Shown here in pieces: positions 25,907-34,736 of a stretch of 34,736 nt of DNA. Origin of the DNA: Bacteroidales bacterium (GTDB lineage: Bacteria > Bacteroidota > Bacteroidia > Bacteroidales > UBA7960). Where the stretch lies: the NCBI GenBank assembly GCA_003554665.1, contig PWGY01000219.1, forward strand, positions 1 to 34,736, read 5' to 3'. The translations under genes were made by a program, and so were the position numbers. Numbering within the stretch: position 1 is the first letter of the stretch; each line of letters begins with the position of its first letter. The notes below the pieces were generated by a model. It was not told the origin of the DNA and did no database searches. It saw only the letters and a list, made by a program, of their open reading frames with translations.

Positions 25907-26752
25907 TTAGTAATGCCACAGATCCATTTCAAAGTTTCTGATGTCTTCCCTGATACGGTCTGACTCCAGCAGCTGATCAAGACGATCTTCAAAATATTCA
26001 CTGATTACCCGTCCGTCGGGCCTTTGTTCACGATAAACAGTTGCGTTGAAAAATCTGCGGATGAAGAAATCATCGAATGAGATCTGCTGGCCGTCGTTGC
26101 GCCTGTTATATACAGGAGCACTGGCCAGTGATTCGCGTGCGTCTTCGAATGGGATCCAGAACAGGGTCTCAAATGCATCAAGAAACTCGCCTGTATCCTC
26201 GTCTCTGACCAGTCTGGCGGGAGCCAGTCCGATGATGCGCACATCCATGACGCCCCGGCGTGAATCCACAAACCATTCTTCTTTGATACGGAAAATGTAC
26301 ACCTCATTGGGGTTGAAGTCAATGACCACCGTTTGTGGGGTTGTTTCTCCTTCCGGTGTAAACGTCTCGGTCCGGCCCAGATCTCTGAACAATTCTTCCG
26401 GATCCAATGGATCATCCTCAAAACTTTCATCATCAACCGAATAGGCCCTGATGGCTCCCGACATGATGGAGTCCTGGAGCAATTGCATCAGGCTCCGGTA
26501 CCCGCCGGATGGATCTTCCGGGAAATAAAGGGGCTGGTTGATTTTCTGACGGACGTCGATGTTTTGCCATATCCTTTTGGACCAGAGTACATCAGCTTCT
26601 CTCACATGGGGAAGCTCAACCGGCTTGCGTTCTTCCACGGCGCGACGTTCAAAAACTCCGTCTCTTGGTCTTTCCCGCTCTGCCTCCTGTCCGTGACCCG
26701 GAAGGGCGAATAAAAGACCTATCGCAGCTAAGATTACTAAATGTTTTGCCAT
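25907..26752 (-). CDS. gldN: Gliding motility / type IX secretion protein GldN (PorN)
   Basis: The 281-residue periplasmic protein forms, with the lipoprotein GldK/PorK, the ring under the outer membrane that works with the GldLM motor in type IX secretion. The signal peptide (MAKHLVILAAIGLLFALPGHGQ) is clear and fixes the start at 26752; a 44-codon upstream extension overlaps the gldM end and lacks family features. The sequence DVLWSKRIWQNIDVRQKINQPL with NEVYIFRIKEEWFVD is typical of GldN. It is the last gene of the run, 28 bases after gldM, ending at the shared terminator. Confidence 0.93.
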   Translation of the reverse strand: MAKHLVILAAIGLLFALPGHGQEAERERPRDGVFERRAVEERKPVELPHVREADVLWSKRIWQNIDVRQKINQPLYFPEDPSGGYRSLMQLLQDSIMSGAIRAYSVDDESFEDDPLDPEELFRDLGRTETFTPEGETTPQTVVIDFNPNEVYIFRIKEEWFVDSRRGVMDVRIIGLAPARLVRDEDTGEFLDAFETLFWIPFEDARESLASAPVYNRRNDGQQISFDDFFIRRFFNATVYREQRPDGRVISEYFEDRLDQLLESDRIREDIRNFEMDLWHY

Positions 26753-26780
26753 TGGTATGCCTCCGAAAATTATGTTTTCC

Positions 26781-28373
26781 TTAATTGATTGTAAGTGCAA
26801 TGGCTCCCAGGTTTCTGGTGGAGCCATCGGGACCGGGCCTTGTGGTAATACCCCGGAAAGTGATTTCCTGTCCGCTTCGGGCATTGTTGATCACCCCTAT
26901 CATTTCATCGGTAAAAGAAGCTCCGTCTTCCTGACGGTAACGACGGAAATCACCACCGACCACTGTGGTCATTTCAAAACTGCCTATGTCGAAGCTCATA
27001 TCGAACTCAAAGCGATCCATTTCGGCAGTGATCCTCCCTGCCGCCACAAGCACCTGGCGGTCAACGCGGCCTTCACGCCTGCCTGCAATGGAGGCAACCG
27101 GGTCAGGTACAGTTCGGGCACGGAACTCGCTTTCTCCCATTGTTCTTGTTTCGCCGCCAACCAATGCATTCACTGAAACGGTTACATTGGAGGTACCTGG
27201 TTCTATCCGAACCACATGGGTGCCGTCATCCCTTTGAACCAATTCAGCTCCTGAGGAAACGCTGGGACGAAGATTTTCGGTGGGAATACCCGGAGCCGAA
27301 ATTGATACCGGGTTATCCAGTCCGATATAAAAAACGTTCATTTTATCTGCCGATACCGTAGCTGTGGGCCTTTCTACCGTGTATTCGGTTTCGAATGGAT
27401 GTTCCTCAACCACACCCGCTGGAGATGTCACCCTGATAACCCCGCTATGCTGCCGGGACCCCGGGCTGGTTGCGGGAACCCGTAACCGGCCGACGCCATC
27501 TGATACCGGAACTGACCCGACTCCATCCACAACAATCTCCGGATCCTGGCGGGTATCATAGGCTGCTACGAAAACATCTGCTTCGTAGTAATCGCCCTCC
27601 ATCACGATCTGACTTCGCGGGACAACACGCGCCGCAATTTCGTCAAAACGGAAATCTCCGGCGTGAATCAGGTCGTACAGCATGTTGACGGCATCGAACT
27701 GTGCATTCCGTACCTCTGTAACAAGTCGCTGCAGGTTTGTGGCCACGGCCACCGAAATGACCCGGTCAAAGTTCATTTGTTGCCAGTTCACCTGGCGATC
27801 CTGAACGTAAAACGGTCCTTCCACATCCAGTCCGAGTTGGATAGACTGCTCATGCTGATCCAATATGCTGTCTATGGAATTGGTAAAATTGGTAATCTTT
27901 TCCCTGAGGATATGTGCACGTGTGCCGGGTCCGCCATCACGGGCGCCCGGGTCGATGCTGTTTTCCACCAGCCAGAATCTGGAGGAGATACTGTAATTGT
28001 CTTTCCTGCGCTGATCAATCAGGTCGAGCGTGTCTGCCTCCTCAAAAGAGATGCCCTCAACCTCAGCCAGCATTTGGGTACGTTTTGTTAAAATATAGTT
28101 TACCAGTGAATCTGCCTGTTCCTGGAGGTACCTGGCTTCGCCGTAGAAAGGCTGGACATGATCTTCAGAAAACAGCAATCGCTGTTCCTGGAAATCGTCG
28201 TAGACCATATCTACCTTCATTTCGAAATTCCTGTTGGTGTCCTCAATCCCCTGATTGATCAACGGAAAGGAATCAAGAACTTCCACTGATACATTCAGCG
28301 CCATGAGCGACAGGAAAATCAGGTACATCAAGCCAATCAGTTTCTGCCTGGGGGTTTGTTTTCCACCTGCCAT
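26781..28373 (-). CDS. gldM: Gliding motility / type IX secretion motor protein GldM (PorM)
   Basis: The 530-residue protein is the periplasmic shaft of the GldL-GldM motor. A short cytoplasmic start MAGGKQTPRQK is followed by one membrane helix (about 12-30, LIGLMYLIFLSLMALNVSV); the rest is periplasmic, with long helices near 35-260 and beta domains to the end. N-terminal sequence, single helix and length match the family well. It begins 48 bases after gldL and is followed by gldN. Confidence 0.95.
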   Translation of the reverse strand: MAGGKQTPRQKLIGLMYLIFLSLMALNVSVEVLDSFPLINQGIEDTNRNFEMKVDMVYDDFQEQRLLFSEDHVQPFYGEARYLQEQADSLVNYILTKRTQMLAEVEGISFEEADTLDLIDQRRKDNYSISSRFWLVENSIDPGARDGGPGTRAHILREKITNFTNSIDSILDQHEQSIQLGLDVEGPFYVQDRQVNWQQMNFDRVISVAVATNLQRLVTEVRNAQFDAVNMLYDLIHAGDFRFDEIAARVVPRSQIVMEGDYYEADVFVAAYDTRQDPEIVVDGVGSVPVSDGVGRLRVPATSPGSRQHSGVIRVTSPAGVVEEHPFETEYTVERPTATVSADKMNVFYIGLDNPVSISAPGIPTENLRPSVSSGAELVQRDDGTHVVRIEPGTSNVTVSVNALVGGETRTMGESEFRARTVPDPVASIAGRREGRVDRQVLVAAGRITAEMDRFEFDMSFDIGSFEMTTVVGGDFRRYRQEDGASFTDEMIGVINNARSGQEITFRGITTRPGPDGSTRNLGAIALTIN

Positions 28374-28421
28374 AATATTGTCTTATATCTGAAAATTTTG
28401 CTTATGAAAACAAAATTCTTA

Positions 28422-29327
28422 TTATCGGTTTACATTGAAATTCATCGCGGAAAGCATGTTTCCGTAAACGCTGTTAAGTGATTTAATGTTTGCGGTCAGC
28501 TTTTCCATCTCTTCCTTGTATTCTTTTGAGCTTTCCGCAGAAGCACTGATGTTATCCACGACCGTACTCATGGTTTCGTGGTATTTTTTGGATGCTTCCG
28601 ACTGGGTGGATGCTGCCTGCATTTGCAGTTCATAGGCGGTGTTCAGTGCTGAAAGGCTCTTTGTAAGACCTTCTGTTGCATTCAGGTTTTCCCTGGCATT
28701 GTCTGCGGTTTGTTTATAAGCACTGCTCATATCGCTCATGGAATCTACTGCCTGCTTCAGATTATTGTTGTATTCTTCGGCAAGACTCAGATCGTGCTTG
28801 AGGTATTCTGATTTGTTTTTGTACGACTGGCTGAGTTCAAGTACTGACTGGGAGGCATTCTCCATGTTCTTGATATACTGGTTTGTCGCAACCGTTGCAC
28901 TTGAAAGTTCTGCCAGTTTTGCGGCATTGTCACTCAGGTTTCGCAAACCTTTACCCAGATTGTTGATCAGTTCCGGCCCAATGTCAGCTTCCTCCATGAG
29001 TTTATCAAGATTAGAGGAAAGGGTGATATTCTGGTGGGTCGCAGCGGCGGGAGGAGCCGCTCTCAAACTACGTGATTCAGGCGGAGTTTCTGACTCGATT
29101 CCTGCAAGCTCAGGATATACAAGGCTCCAGTCGGGTTCTTCGTGTACATGCTCAAATGCTGAAAAGAAAAATACCATGGCTTCCACGCCCATCCCGACTA
29201 CAAGGGCATAGTCGGCGAACGGCCAGTGCATGATCTTAAAAAGTGCCCCGAGAATTACCAGTGAGGCCCCCCATCCGTAGAGCCTGGACATGAAGGTTTT
29301 CCATATTTTCGTTCTTGCGAATTTCAT
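28422..29327 (-). CDS. gldL: Gliding motility / type IX secretion motor protein GldL (PorL)
   Basis: The 301-residue protein is the inner-membrane stator-like part of the proton-driven type IX secretion motor. Two membrane helices occupy about 15-33 (YGWGASLVILGALFKI) and 39-58 (ADYALVVGMGVEAMVFFF). Glu49 in the second helix, with Lys31 and His34 after the first, are plausible counterparts of the proton-path residues known from GldL studies; I have not aligned them. The remaining 240 residues are cytoplasmic and largely helical. It starts 47 bases after gldK. Confidence 0.95.
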   Translation of the reverse strand: MKFARTKIWKTFMSRLYGWGASLVILGALFKIMHWPFADYALVVGMGVEAMVFFFSAFEHVHEEPDWSLVYPELAGIESETPPESRSLRAAPPAAATHQNITLSSNLDKLMEEADIGPELINNLGKGLRNLSDNAAKLAELSSATVATNQYIKNMENASQSVLELSQSYKNKSEYLKHDLSLAEEYNNNLKQAVDSMSDMSSAYKQTADNARENLNATEGLTKSLSALNTAYELQMQAASTQSEASKKYHETMSTVVDNISASAESSKEYKEEMEKLTANIKSLNSVYGNMLSAMNFNVNR

Positions 29328-29374
29328 CTGTTATTGATTTTGATTGTTTATTTATTGGCTTAATTAATATGCGT

Positions 29375-30682
29375 TTAATATACATTGGAAGCTCCCCGGC
29401 CATCATCCCTGTCGCGACCTGGGTAGGTTTGTACACTCCGGAATCCGATATAGGATTTGGCCGTATCCTGGTATTCATACGCCCTGGTGCTGACCTGCAA
29501 AAAGTACCCGATATCTTTCCATGAGCCTCCCCGGATTACTTTACGTTTCAGAGAAGGGGGGTCATCTTCTGCGGCTTCATACTGATAATCAGGGCTCAGA
29601 TCATGTGCAAAATTGTAAAACGACTCGTCATAGGCATTGCGGGTCCATTGCGACACGTTTCCGGCCATGTCATAAAGCCCGTAGTCATTGGGGGGGTAAT
29701 ACCCTGCAATGACTGTATACAGTCCTCCGTCATCCGTGTAATTGCCCCTTAATGGTTTAAAGTTGGCCAAAAAGCAGCCTTCGGAGTTTCTCATGTAAGG
29801 ACCGCCCCAGGGATACGGACTGTGTTCCAGACCTCCGCGCGCGGCATATTCCCACTGTGCTTCTGACGGAAGTTCAAAATCCATGGCAAATGGCTGATCC
29901 CTCCCTGCCAGATAGCTGTTCAGGTATTGGGTGCGCCAGACATTGAATGCACGGGCCTGAACCCAGTTGACCCCGACAACAGGATAGTGGTCATAGGTGG
30001 GATGCCAGAAGTATTGCTTGGTCATTGGCTCATTGTAGGAATAAGAGAAATCCCTGATCCATGCCAATGTGTCAGGGTAGATATGGGTTTCATGTTCCAT
30101 AACCAGTTCACCACGGGGTATATCGCCCTCACGATCTCTGGCAGCCCTTTGCAGGTCAACGGTATAATAACGGTAAATCAATTGCCTTGTGTCGATTTCC
30201 CGCCGGCGAAAAAAACGTTCCTGTTCGGGCAGGTAAAGCTCGGAAAGAATGTCCCGCTCTTCCTCACCATCCCACTGAATCCTTTCATCCCAGTTCAACA
30301 TGGGCGGATCAAGGGGCATGCCATATTCATCCTCAAAAATGGCGAAGTCCTCGTTGAAGTCTGCCAGAAGGCTTCTTGCCAGTGAATCCCTGACCCAGTG
30401 CACAAACTGGCGGTACTGGTTATTGGTGATTTCCGTTTCGTCCATGTAAAAGGCCGGCAGGGATACTGTTCGCGATCCGGCATTCTGGGAGTATGCAATA
30501 TCCTCGTCAGATGGGCCCATGGTAAAACTACCCATCGGAATGTATACCATTCCTGGCGGATCTGCATAAAAAGCATCGGGTCTGTCCTGCACACCAACAA
30601 GGTGTCCCCGATCACCCCTTCCGATCCAACCGCAACTGGTAAATAAAATCGCTGCAAATGCAACAGTCAGTATTCTTTTCAT
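29375..30682 (-). CDS. gldK: Gliding motility / type IX secretion lipoprotein GldK (PorK)
   Basis: The 435-residue outer-membrane lipoprotein forms the periplasmic ring with GldN. A lipoprotein signal ends at Cys17 (LFTSC). The body is a formylglycine-generating-enzyme/sulfatase-modifying fold (GMVYIPMGSFTMG near 45, WVQARAFNVW, AGNVSQWTRNAY, RKVIRGGSWKD, SYIGFRSV), as in all GldK/PorK. The catalytic cysteines of true formylglycine-generating enzymes are absent, as expected for a structural protein. It follows porP after 104 bases. Confidence 0.95.
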   Translation of the reverse strand: MKRILTVAFAAILFTSCGWIGRGDRGHLVGVQDRPDAFYADPPGMVYIPMGSFTMGPSDEDIAYSQNAGSRTVSLPAFYMDETEITNNQYRQFVHWVRDSLARSLLADFNEDFAIFEDEYGMPLDPPMLNWDERIQWDGEEERDILSELYLPEQERFFRRREIDTRQLIYRYYTVDLQRAARDREGDIPRGELVMEHETHIYPDTLAWIRDFSYSYNEPMTKQYFWHPTYDHYPVVGVNWVQARAFNVWRTQYLNSYLAGRDQPFAMDFELPSEAQWEYAARGGLEHSPYPWGGPYMRNSEGCFLANFKPLRGNYTDDGGLYTVIAGYYPPNDYGLYDMAGNVSQWTRNAYDESFYNFAHDLSPDYQYEAAEDDPPSLKRKVIRGGSWKDIGYFLQVSTRAYEYQDTAKSYIGFRSVQTYPGRDRDDGRGASNVY

Positions 30683-30786
30683 GGTGGCTTCAGGTTATTA
30701 TAGTGGCCATTTTCTATTTATCTTTTCCTAACTTTTTCTAATTTTTGCCAATTATAATATGTATTGTATCGACTTGAACGGCAAAA

Positions 30787-31737
30787 TTACAAAAATCTGA
30801 TATTTCGCTGTATTTCTTCCAATCTTTCCAGCCCCAGATCAAAACAATACTGGAGCATTATTTCATGGCTTCCGTAGCTTCGCCCCATCCTTCCGAGGGG
30901 AGAAGTGGTTACATCGTACGAATAACCAAAGCTGATCTGATCAAAACTTACCCCAAGCATGAATACCACGGCATCCTGAGGTCTATAACTAACGCCGCCC
31001 CAAAAGCGGTTATTGTATGTAACCATGGTATTCAGGTCGTACTGGAAGGAAGACATGTCTGTTTTTATCAATACTGAGGGGCTGATCACGTAATCCGGAT
31101 TTCCGGGCCAGCTGATGTTGTAACCAGCTGTTGCGTAGCCATGTCGCCTCAGCGAGTAATCACTTTCACCCAGGCCTCCCCGGGCCTGCCTTAATTGCGA
31201 AAAAGAAAGGCCCGCCCAGGCTTCGTCATCCAGCATGTAAAACCCGCCGATGGCAAAATCGGTAAAAATATGGCTTTCTTCATTGCCGATCAGTACCGGG
31301 TCACCCGAATCAATGGGATTAAGTGATGAAAAATCTATGCGTTTATCCTGGAAGCCAGCCTGGGCACCCAGCCCAAGGCGCCCCATCCCCAGGTTCAGGT
31401 GATAGGCGTAAGATATTTTGACTCCAACATTGGTTTCCGGACCCAATTGATCCTGTATGAAGCCCAGGCCGACACCTCCCCGCAGAAAAGGAATGGGGGA
31501 ATCCACATTAAGGCTGTAAGTTTCGGGGTTCAGCCGGTTTCCTTCATCGTCGCGGAACCCAACCCATTGCTGCCGGGCAATGGCTGTGGCACATATGGCC
31601 TGCCGCATGCCGGCCACACCCGGATTGATCCCCATGTTGTTGAACATGTTATGGCTGAACTGGGCCTCTTGCTGCGAAAAAGCCATCCCGCAGAGTGAGA
31701 AGGAAAGTACAAATACCATGAGGCCCTTTTTAATCAT
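30787..31737 (-). CDS. porP: PorP/SprF-family type IX secretion outer-membrane protein
   Basis: The 316-residue protein has a signal peptide (cleavage near GMAFS-QQ) and an outer-membrane beta-barrel type body. QFSHNMFNNMGINPGVAG is the N-terminal family motif (PorP/SprF), and alternating aromatic strands run to the end (SHEIMLQYCFDLG). Members link the GldKN ring or surface substrates to the outer membrane. Its place just ahead of gldK-gldL-gldM-gldN is the order in Porphyromonas porP-porK-porL-porM-porN, so I use porP over sprF. A candidate promoter lies at 31814-31821. Confidence 0.92.
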   Translation of the reverse strand: MIKKGLMVFVLSFSLCGMAFSQQEAQFSHNMFNNMGINPGVAGMRQAICATAIARQQWVGFRDDEGNRLNPETYSLNVDSPIPFLRGGVGLGFIQDQLGPETNVGVKISYAYHLNLGMGRLGLGAQAGFQDKRIDFSSLNPIDSGDPVLIGNEESHIFTDFAIGGFYMLDDEAWAGLSFSQLRQARGGLGESDYSLRRHGYATAGYNISWPGNPDYVISPSVLIKTDMSSFQYDLNTMVTYNNRFWGGVSYRPQDAVVFMLGVSFDQISFGYSYDVTTSPLGRMGRSYGSHEIMLQYCFDLGLERLEEIQRNIRFL

Positions 31738-31813
31738 TAATGCTGCCTTTATGCGATGGGTTAGTGGTTGAACGAAAAAAATCTGATGTTATTGAATGCG
31801 TATAAAAATCAGT

Positions 31814-31821
31814 CAAAAATA
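31814..31821 (-). promoter_or_regulatory. -7 box ahead of porP and the gld operon
   Basis: The minus strand reads TATTTTTG, a perfect TAnnTTTG match, in the 142-base gap after the arginase-fold gene. The leader to porP would be about 70 bases. No good -33 box is present at 19-21 bases, so this is only a candidate. Confidence 0.4.
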
Positions 31822-31879
31822 CAATAAATATTTAAACCTGGCTGCGTTTTCAAGCCGCTTCGTACATTGACTCAATGGC

Positions 31880-33067
31880 TTATACAAATTTTTGATAAAC
31901 CTGCCACCATTTTTCAGGTATTTCATTCTGGCAGGCCTCCTGGTAGTCCCTGTATGAACAGGGAACCAGAAACTGCCTGTCATATTTGCTTTGCAACTTG
32001 GGCGGACAGGGGACTTCCATCCACCAGCGGTCACTTTTTTTGCTTTTGTAAAAATTAATCTTATTCTGGAACTCTTTGATGGATACCACATACTTGATAA
32101 AATCGGCCGAGTCTTTGATATGTTTATCCGGAAAGTCTTCCTTGCGGTTATAGAAACCGTCAATAAAATACCAGATCATCTGAGCCACCAGATGGGTTGT
32201 TTGCTCACCGTGATCGTAAGCCGGGTTGATCTCATAAAAACCAATGGAGCTGAGCTTGTCGCTCAACCCTGCATAGCGAACAATCTGGCAGGCTTCTTCA
32301 CCGTATAACCCATTCGGGGAAGCATTGGCATTGGCCGGCGCATCGGATTGCCGGATGCTTGACACATCGAAGCTGAACAAATCCGCGTTGCGGACAATGG
32401 GTTCGGTATCTTCCAGATTATTATTGACCACACCCAGGCGGTACACATCAAAAAAGAGCCGATCCATCAGCTCAATGGCGTCCTGGTCAACAAAATATGT
32501 CTGGTAGCCCAGGTTGGTAAAGTTAAAGAGGTAATTGGGCTTATGAGTCAGTATGGTGCTCAGGTAGTTATTGCTGGTTAGTGTTTCGTCTTTTTGCAGG
32601 CCGATGTCAAACCGGGAGTCGACAGAGACGATGTTGATAATTTGTCCGAGCGATTCATAGGCCTGGTAATTGGCATAGGTAATATCCTGCCCCCCCCCGA
32701 TAATCACCGGGGTGATGTTTTTTCGAAGCAACTCTGCTACGACTGATTTTACAGCAAAATAGGTATCTCTGACCTGATCCCCTGCATTGATGTTTCCCAG
32801 ATCAGCAATCCGGGGATTGGCAGACCCCCTGAATAAACGGTATAAATGCTTTCTTACGTAGTCCGGAGCCAGCGAGCAGCCTTCATTCCCGGCGGCATGG
32901 CGATCCTCCTTAACCCCAATCAGGGCAATGTCTGCCTTTTCCAGGTCGGGGAAACCCGTCCGGGGGTCGTTGGTCATGATAGAACGACCCAGAAGCAGGG
33001 GGTGTGGCTGGCTGTCTTTCAGCAGATCACTTTTGCCTACAGCTTCAAAAAAATCAGCAATATCCAT
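31880..33067 (-). CDS. Arginase-fold (ureohydrolase) protein with degenerate metal site
   Basis: This 395-residue protein has the ureohydrolase fold and would be auto-named formimidoylglutamase. Compared with arginases, the first motif GGDH/GGGH is GGGQD (His to Gln127), the DAHxD motif is DSRFD (150-154; His to Arg152), and the DVD motif is DVS (234-236; second Asp to Ser236). Asp150, Asp154, Asp234 and a Glu near 257-258 remain. With three of the metal ligands changed, ordinary binuclear manganese hydrolysis is unlikely. A C-terminal extension past about 320 (SDRWWMEVPCPP) is also unusual for arginases. It follows topA by 15 bases and precedes porP, so it may belong functionally to the type IX secretion cluster. 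It has no signal peptide and should be cytoplasmic. Confidence 0.85.
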   Translation of the reverse strand: MDIADFFEAVGKSDLLKDSQPHPLLLGRSIMTNDPRTGFPDLEKADIALIGVKEDRHAAGNEGCSLAPDYVRKHLYRLFRGSANPRIADLGNINAGDQVRDTYFAVKSVVAELLRKNITPVIIGGGQDITYANYQAYESLGQIINIVSVDSRFDIGLQKDETLTSNNYLSTILTHKPNYLFNFTNLGYQTYFVDQDAIELMDRLFFDVYRLGVVNNNLEDTEPIVRNADLFSFDVSSIRQSDAPANANASPNGLYGEEACQIVRYAGLSDKLSSIGFYEINPAYDHGEQTTHLVAQMIWYFIDGFYNRKEDFPDKHIKDSADFIKYVVSIKEFQNKINFYKSKKSDRWWMEVPCPPKLQSKYDRQFLVPCSYRDYQEACQNEIPEKWWQVYQKFV

Positions 33068-33082
33068 GTAATTCCAAAAAAA

Positions 33083-34736
33083 TTATTTCCCCTTTTGGGT
33101 TTTCTTCGGGGTGGTTTTCTTGGTTTTACGTGGTTTTTTCTCAGAGGTTCCGCTATCGATGATTTTTCTTGCCTCCTCAAGGGTTATTTTTTCCGGATCC
33201 ATGTCTTTGGGGATTTTAAAGTTTTTCTTGTTGAAAGAAATATAGGGCCCCCAGCGTCCTCTCAAGATCCGGATTTCAGGTTCTTTGTCGAACGTTTTGA
33301 TGATTTTTTTCCTGTCACTTTCCCGCTTTTCCTCAATCACCTCAATGGCTTTTTCAGCCGAGATGGTCAGGGGATCTTCTTCCTTTGGAATGGAGTAGAA
33401 TTTTCCATCATGCCTGATATATGGCCCGAACCGTCCGACAGCAGCGACCATCTCTTTGCCCTCGTACTCGCCTGCTGTACGCGGCAGTTTGAACAAATCC
33501 AGGGCTTCTTCCAGAGTAATGGTTTCCAGACTCTGGTCTTTTCGAAGACTGGCAAAGCGGGGTTTTTCCTCCTCCTCCGCATCGCCGATCTGTACCATCG
33601 ATCCGAAACGCCCGATTCGTGCATACACGTTGCGGCCACTTTTTGGGTCTTTCCCAAGGAGGCGCTGCCCGCTGCGTTTTTCAGACTTTTCCAATGTGTT
33701 TTCCACCTGTTGGTGAAAAGGCCAGTAAAATTCATTGATCACGCTGGTCCAGTCTTTTTGGCCGGCGGCCACTTCGTCAAATTCTCTTTCCACCCTCGCG
33801 GTGAAATGATAGTCCATGATGTCGGTGAAATACTCCATCAGGAAGTTGTTGACCACAATGCCGATGTCTGTGGGGAAGAGTTTATTTTTTTCCGCCCCGG
33901 TGACCTCCTGCTGTTTTTGATCCGTGATCGAGTTTTCTTTCAGCCTGATCACATCGTAGGCGCGTTTGACCCCTTCCCGGCTTTCCTTGACCACGTATGC
34001 CCTTTTCTGCACGGTGCTGATGGTGGGTGCATAGGTGGAGGGTCTTCCGATACCCAATTCTTCCAGCTTTTTGACCAGGCTGGCCTCGGTATACCTGGGC
34101 GGATGCTTGGTAAAACGTTCTGTGGCTGTCATTTCATCCAGTGGGAGTTGCTGCCCCTCTTTTACGGGAGGCAATATTCCTTCAGCAGCAGCTTCCTCCT
34201 CCTCGTCGTCGGTCGATTCCAGGTAAACTTTGAGGAACCCGTCAAACTTGATTACTTCTCCGGTGGCGGTGAATTTCTCCGTTGTTTTTGAGGGAGCGAT
34301 GGTAATGGTGGTTTTTTCCAGTCTGGCATCACTCATCTGGGAGGCAACAGTCCGCTTCCAGATCAATTCATAGAGTTTTTGCTCGGAAGCATCATTGCCC
34401 GCCCGGTGGGCGTTCATAAAGGTGGGCCTGATGGCTTCATGTGCTTCCTGTGCCCCTTTGCTTTTGGACGAATACTTCCGGAGTTTCACATAATCCTCGC
34501 CCCAGACCTTTTCGATCTCTTCACGGGCCATGGCCATGGCTGTTCCGGAGAGGTTCACCGAGTCGGTTCGCATGTAGGTGATCTTTCCCGACTCATAGAG
34601 CTTTTGGGCCACCGTCATGGTGCGAGCAACCGAAAACCCCAGCTTTCTGCTCGCTTCCTGCTGCAGCGTGGAGGTGGTAAAAGGAGGCGCGGGAGATTTT
34701 TTTGCCGGCCTTGTGTCAATGCTTTCAATGGTAAAA
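33083..34736 (-). CDS. topA: DNA topoisomerase I (type IA), C-terminal part, cut by the window edge
   Basis: About 550 residues of the type IA topoisomerase that relaxes negative supercoils are visible; the TOPRIM domain lies beyond 34736. The reading frame stays open to the edge, so the ATG at 34618 is internal. The catalytic tyrosine is in ITYMRTDS (codon 34576-34574). Zinc fingers are replaced by three visible C-terminal repeats: FGSMVQIGD.., GRFGPYIRHDGKFYSIP and GRWGPYISFNKKNFKIP, each followed by an ITLEEA or ISAEKA segment. The chain ends in a lysine-rich tail (KKPRKTKKTTPKKTQKGK), as in many Bacteroidota TopA. An arginase-fold gene follows after 15 bases. A 481-residue frame on the other strand is a shadow. 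Confidence 0.96.
   Translation of the reverse strand, partial: FTIESIDTRPAKKSPAPPFTTSTLQQEASRKLGFSVARTMTVAQKLYESGKITYMRTDSVNLSGTAMAMAREEIEKVWGEDYVKLRKYSSKSKGAQEAHEAIRPTFMNAHRAGNDASEQKLYELIWKRTVASQMSDARLEKTTITIAPSKTTEKFTATGEVIKFDGFLKVYLESTDDEEEEAAAEGILPPVKEGQQLPLDEMTATERFTKHPPRYTEASLVKKLEELGIGRPSTYAPTISTVQKRAYVVKESREGVKRAYDVIRLKENSITDQKQQEVTGAEKNKLFPTDIGIVVNNFLMEYFTDIMDYHFTARVEREFDEVAAGQKDWTSVINEFYWPFHQQVENTLEKSEKRSGQRLLGKDPKSGRNVYARIGRFGSMVQIGDAEEEEKPRFASLRKDQSLETITLEEALDLFKLPRTAGEYEGKEMVAAVGRFGPYIRHDGKFYSIPKEEDPLTISAEKAIEVIEEKRESDRKKIIKTFDKEPEIRILRGRWGPYISFNKKNFKIPKDMDPEKITLEEARKIIDSGTSEKKPRKTKKTTPKKTQKGK

Noticed and set aside
26753..26884. 44-residue N-terminal extension of GldN
   Set aside because: It overlaps the gldM 3' end and would bury the clear signal peptide that starts at 26752.
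30683..30786. Separate promoter for gldK
   Set aside because: The best candidate box on the minus strand (TATAATTG, 30756-30749) has a mismatch and its nearest TTTG is 25 bases away.
32846..34291. 481-residue open frame on the plus strand
   Set aside because: It is antisense to topA and the arginase-fold gene and has a Phe-rich composition typical of a reverse-strand shadow.

Overview
This window looks like chromosomal DNA of a member of the Bacteroidota, probably of the Bacteroidales/Marinilabiliales type; the rank below phylum is a guess. The evidence is a complete gliding/type IX secretion core operon (porP/sprF-gldK-gldL-gldM-gldN), promoters of the Bacteroidota form TTTG-N19/20-TAnnTTTG, Bacteroidota-type glyS, asd, pheT, comF and rbfA, and a lamin-tail surface protein. 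No tRNA, rRNA, CRISPR array, insertion sequence or prophage was recognised. Every recognised gene appears intact except topA, which runs off the right edge.

Left region (1-8254): an ion and osmotic-stress neighbourhood. An mscS-type channel gene (minus strand) is bracketed by arrays of short hairpins joined by a conserved AACCAACAACC linker. Diverging from it is a 1716-residue protein in which an SLC12-like cation-chloride cotransporter is fused to a long helical region, a P-loop ATPase and a winged-helix-like end. Its last codons overlap, by an ATGA junction, the start of a second, small MscS-like protein. I consider this fusion-plus-channel pair the best candidate for an undescribed system.

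Middle region (8213-22538): mostly housekeeping genes. On the minus strand lie a lipid kinase, glycyl-tRNA synthetase and polyprenyl diphosphate synthase, preceded by aspartate-semialdehyde dehydrogenase. On the plus strand are a secreted lamin-tail protein, an unknown membrane coiled-coil protein and pheT. Minus-strand comF sits between the lamin-tail gene and the coiled-coil gene. A compact minus-strand operon carries rbfA, a methyltransferase and a LolC/E-like permease.

Right region (22626-34736): two unrelated fumarases, the [4Fe-4S] class I enzyme and the class II FumC, lie in tandem and end at a strong terminator. Facing them is the minus-strand series topA, an arginase-fold protein, porP, gldK, gldL, gldM and gldN. 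The arginase-fold protein has lost three of the usual metal ligands and is probably not a normal ureohydrolase. GldL and GldM are expected to form the proton-driven motor, GldK and GldN the periplasmic ring, and PorP an outer-membrane partner; the lamin-tail protein could be a client of this export route.
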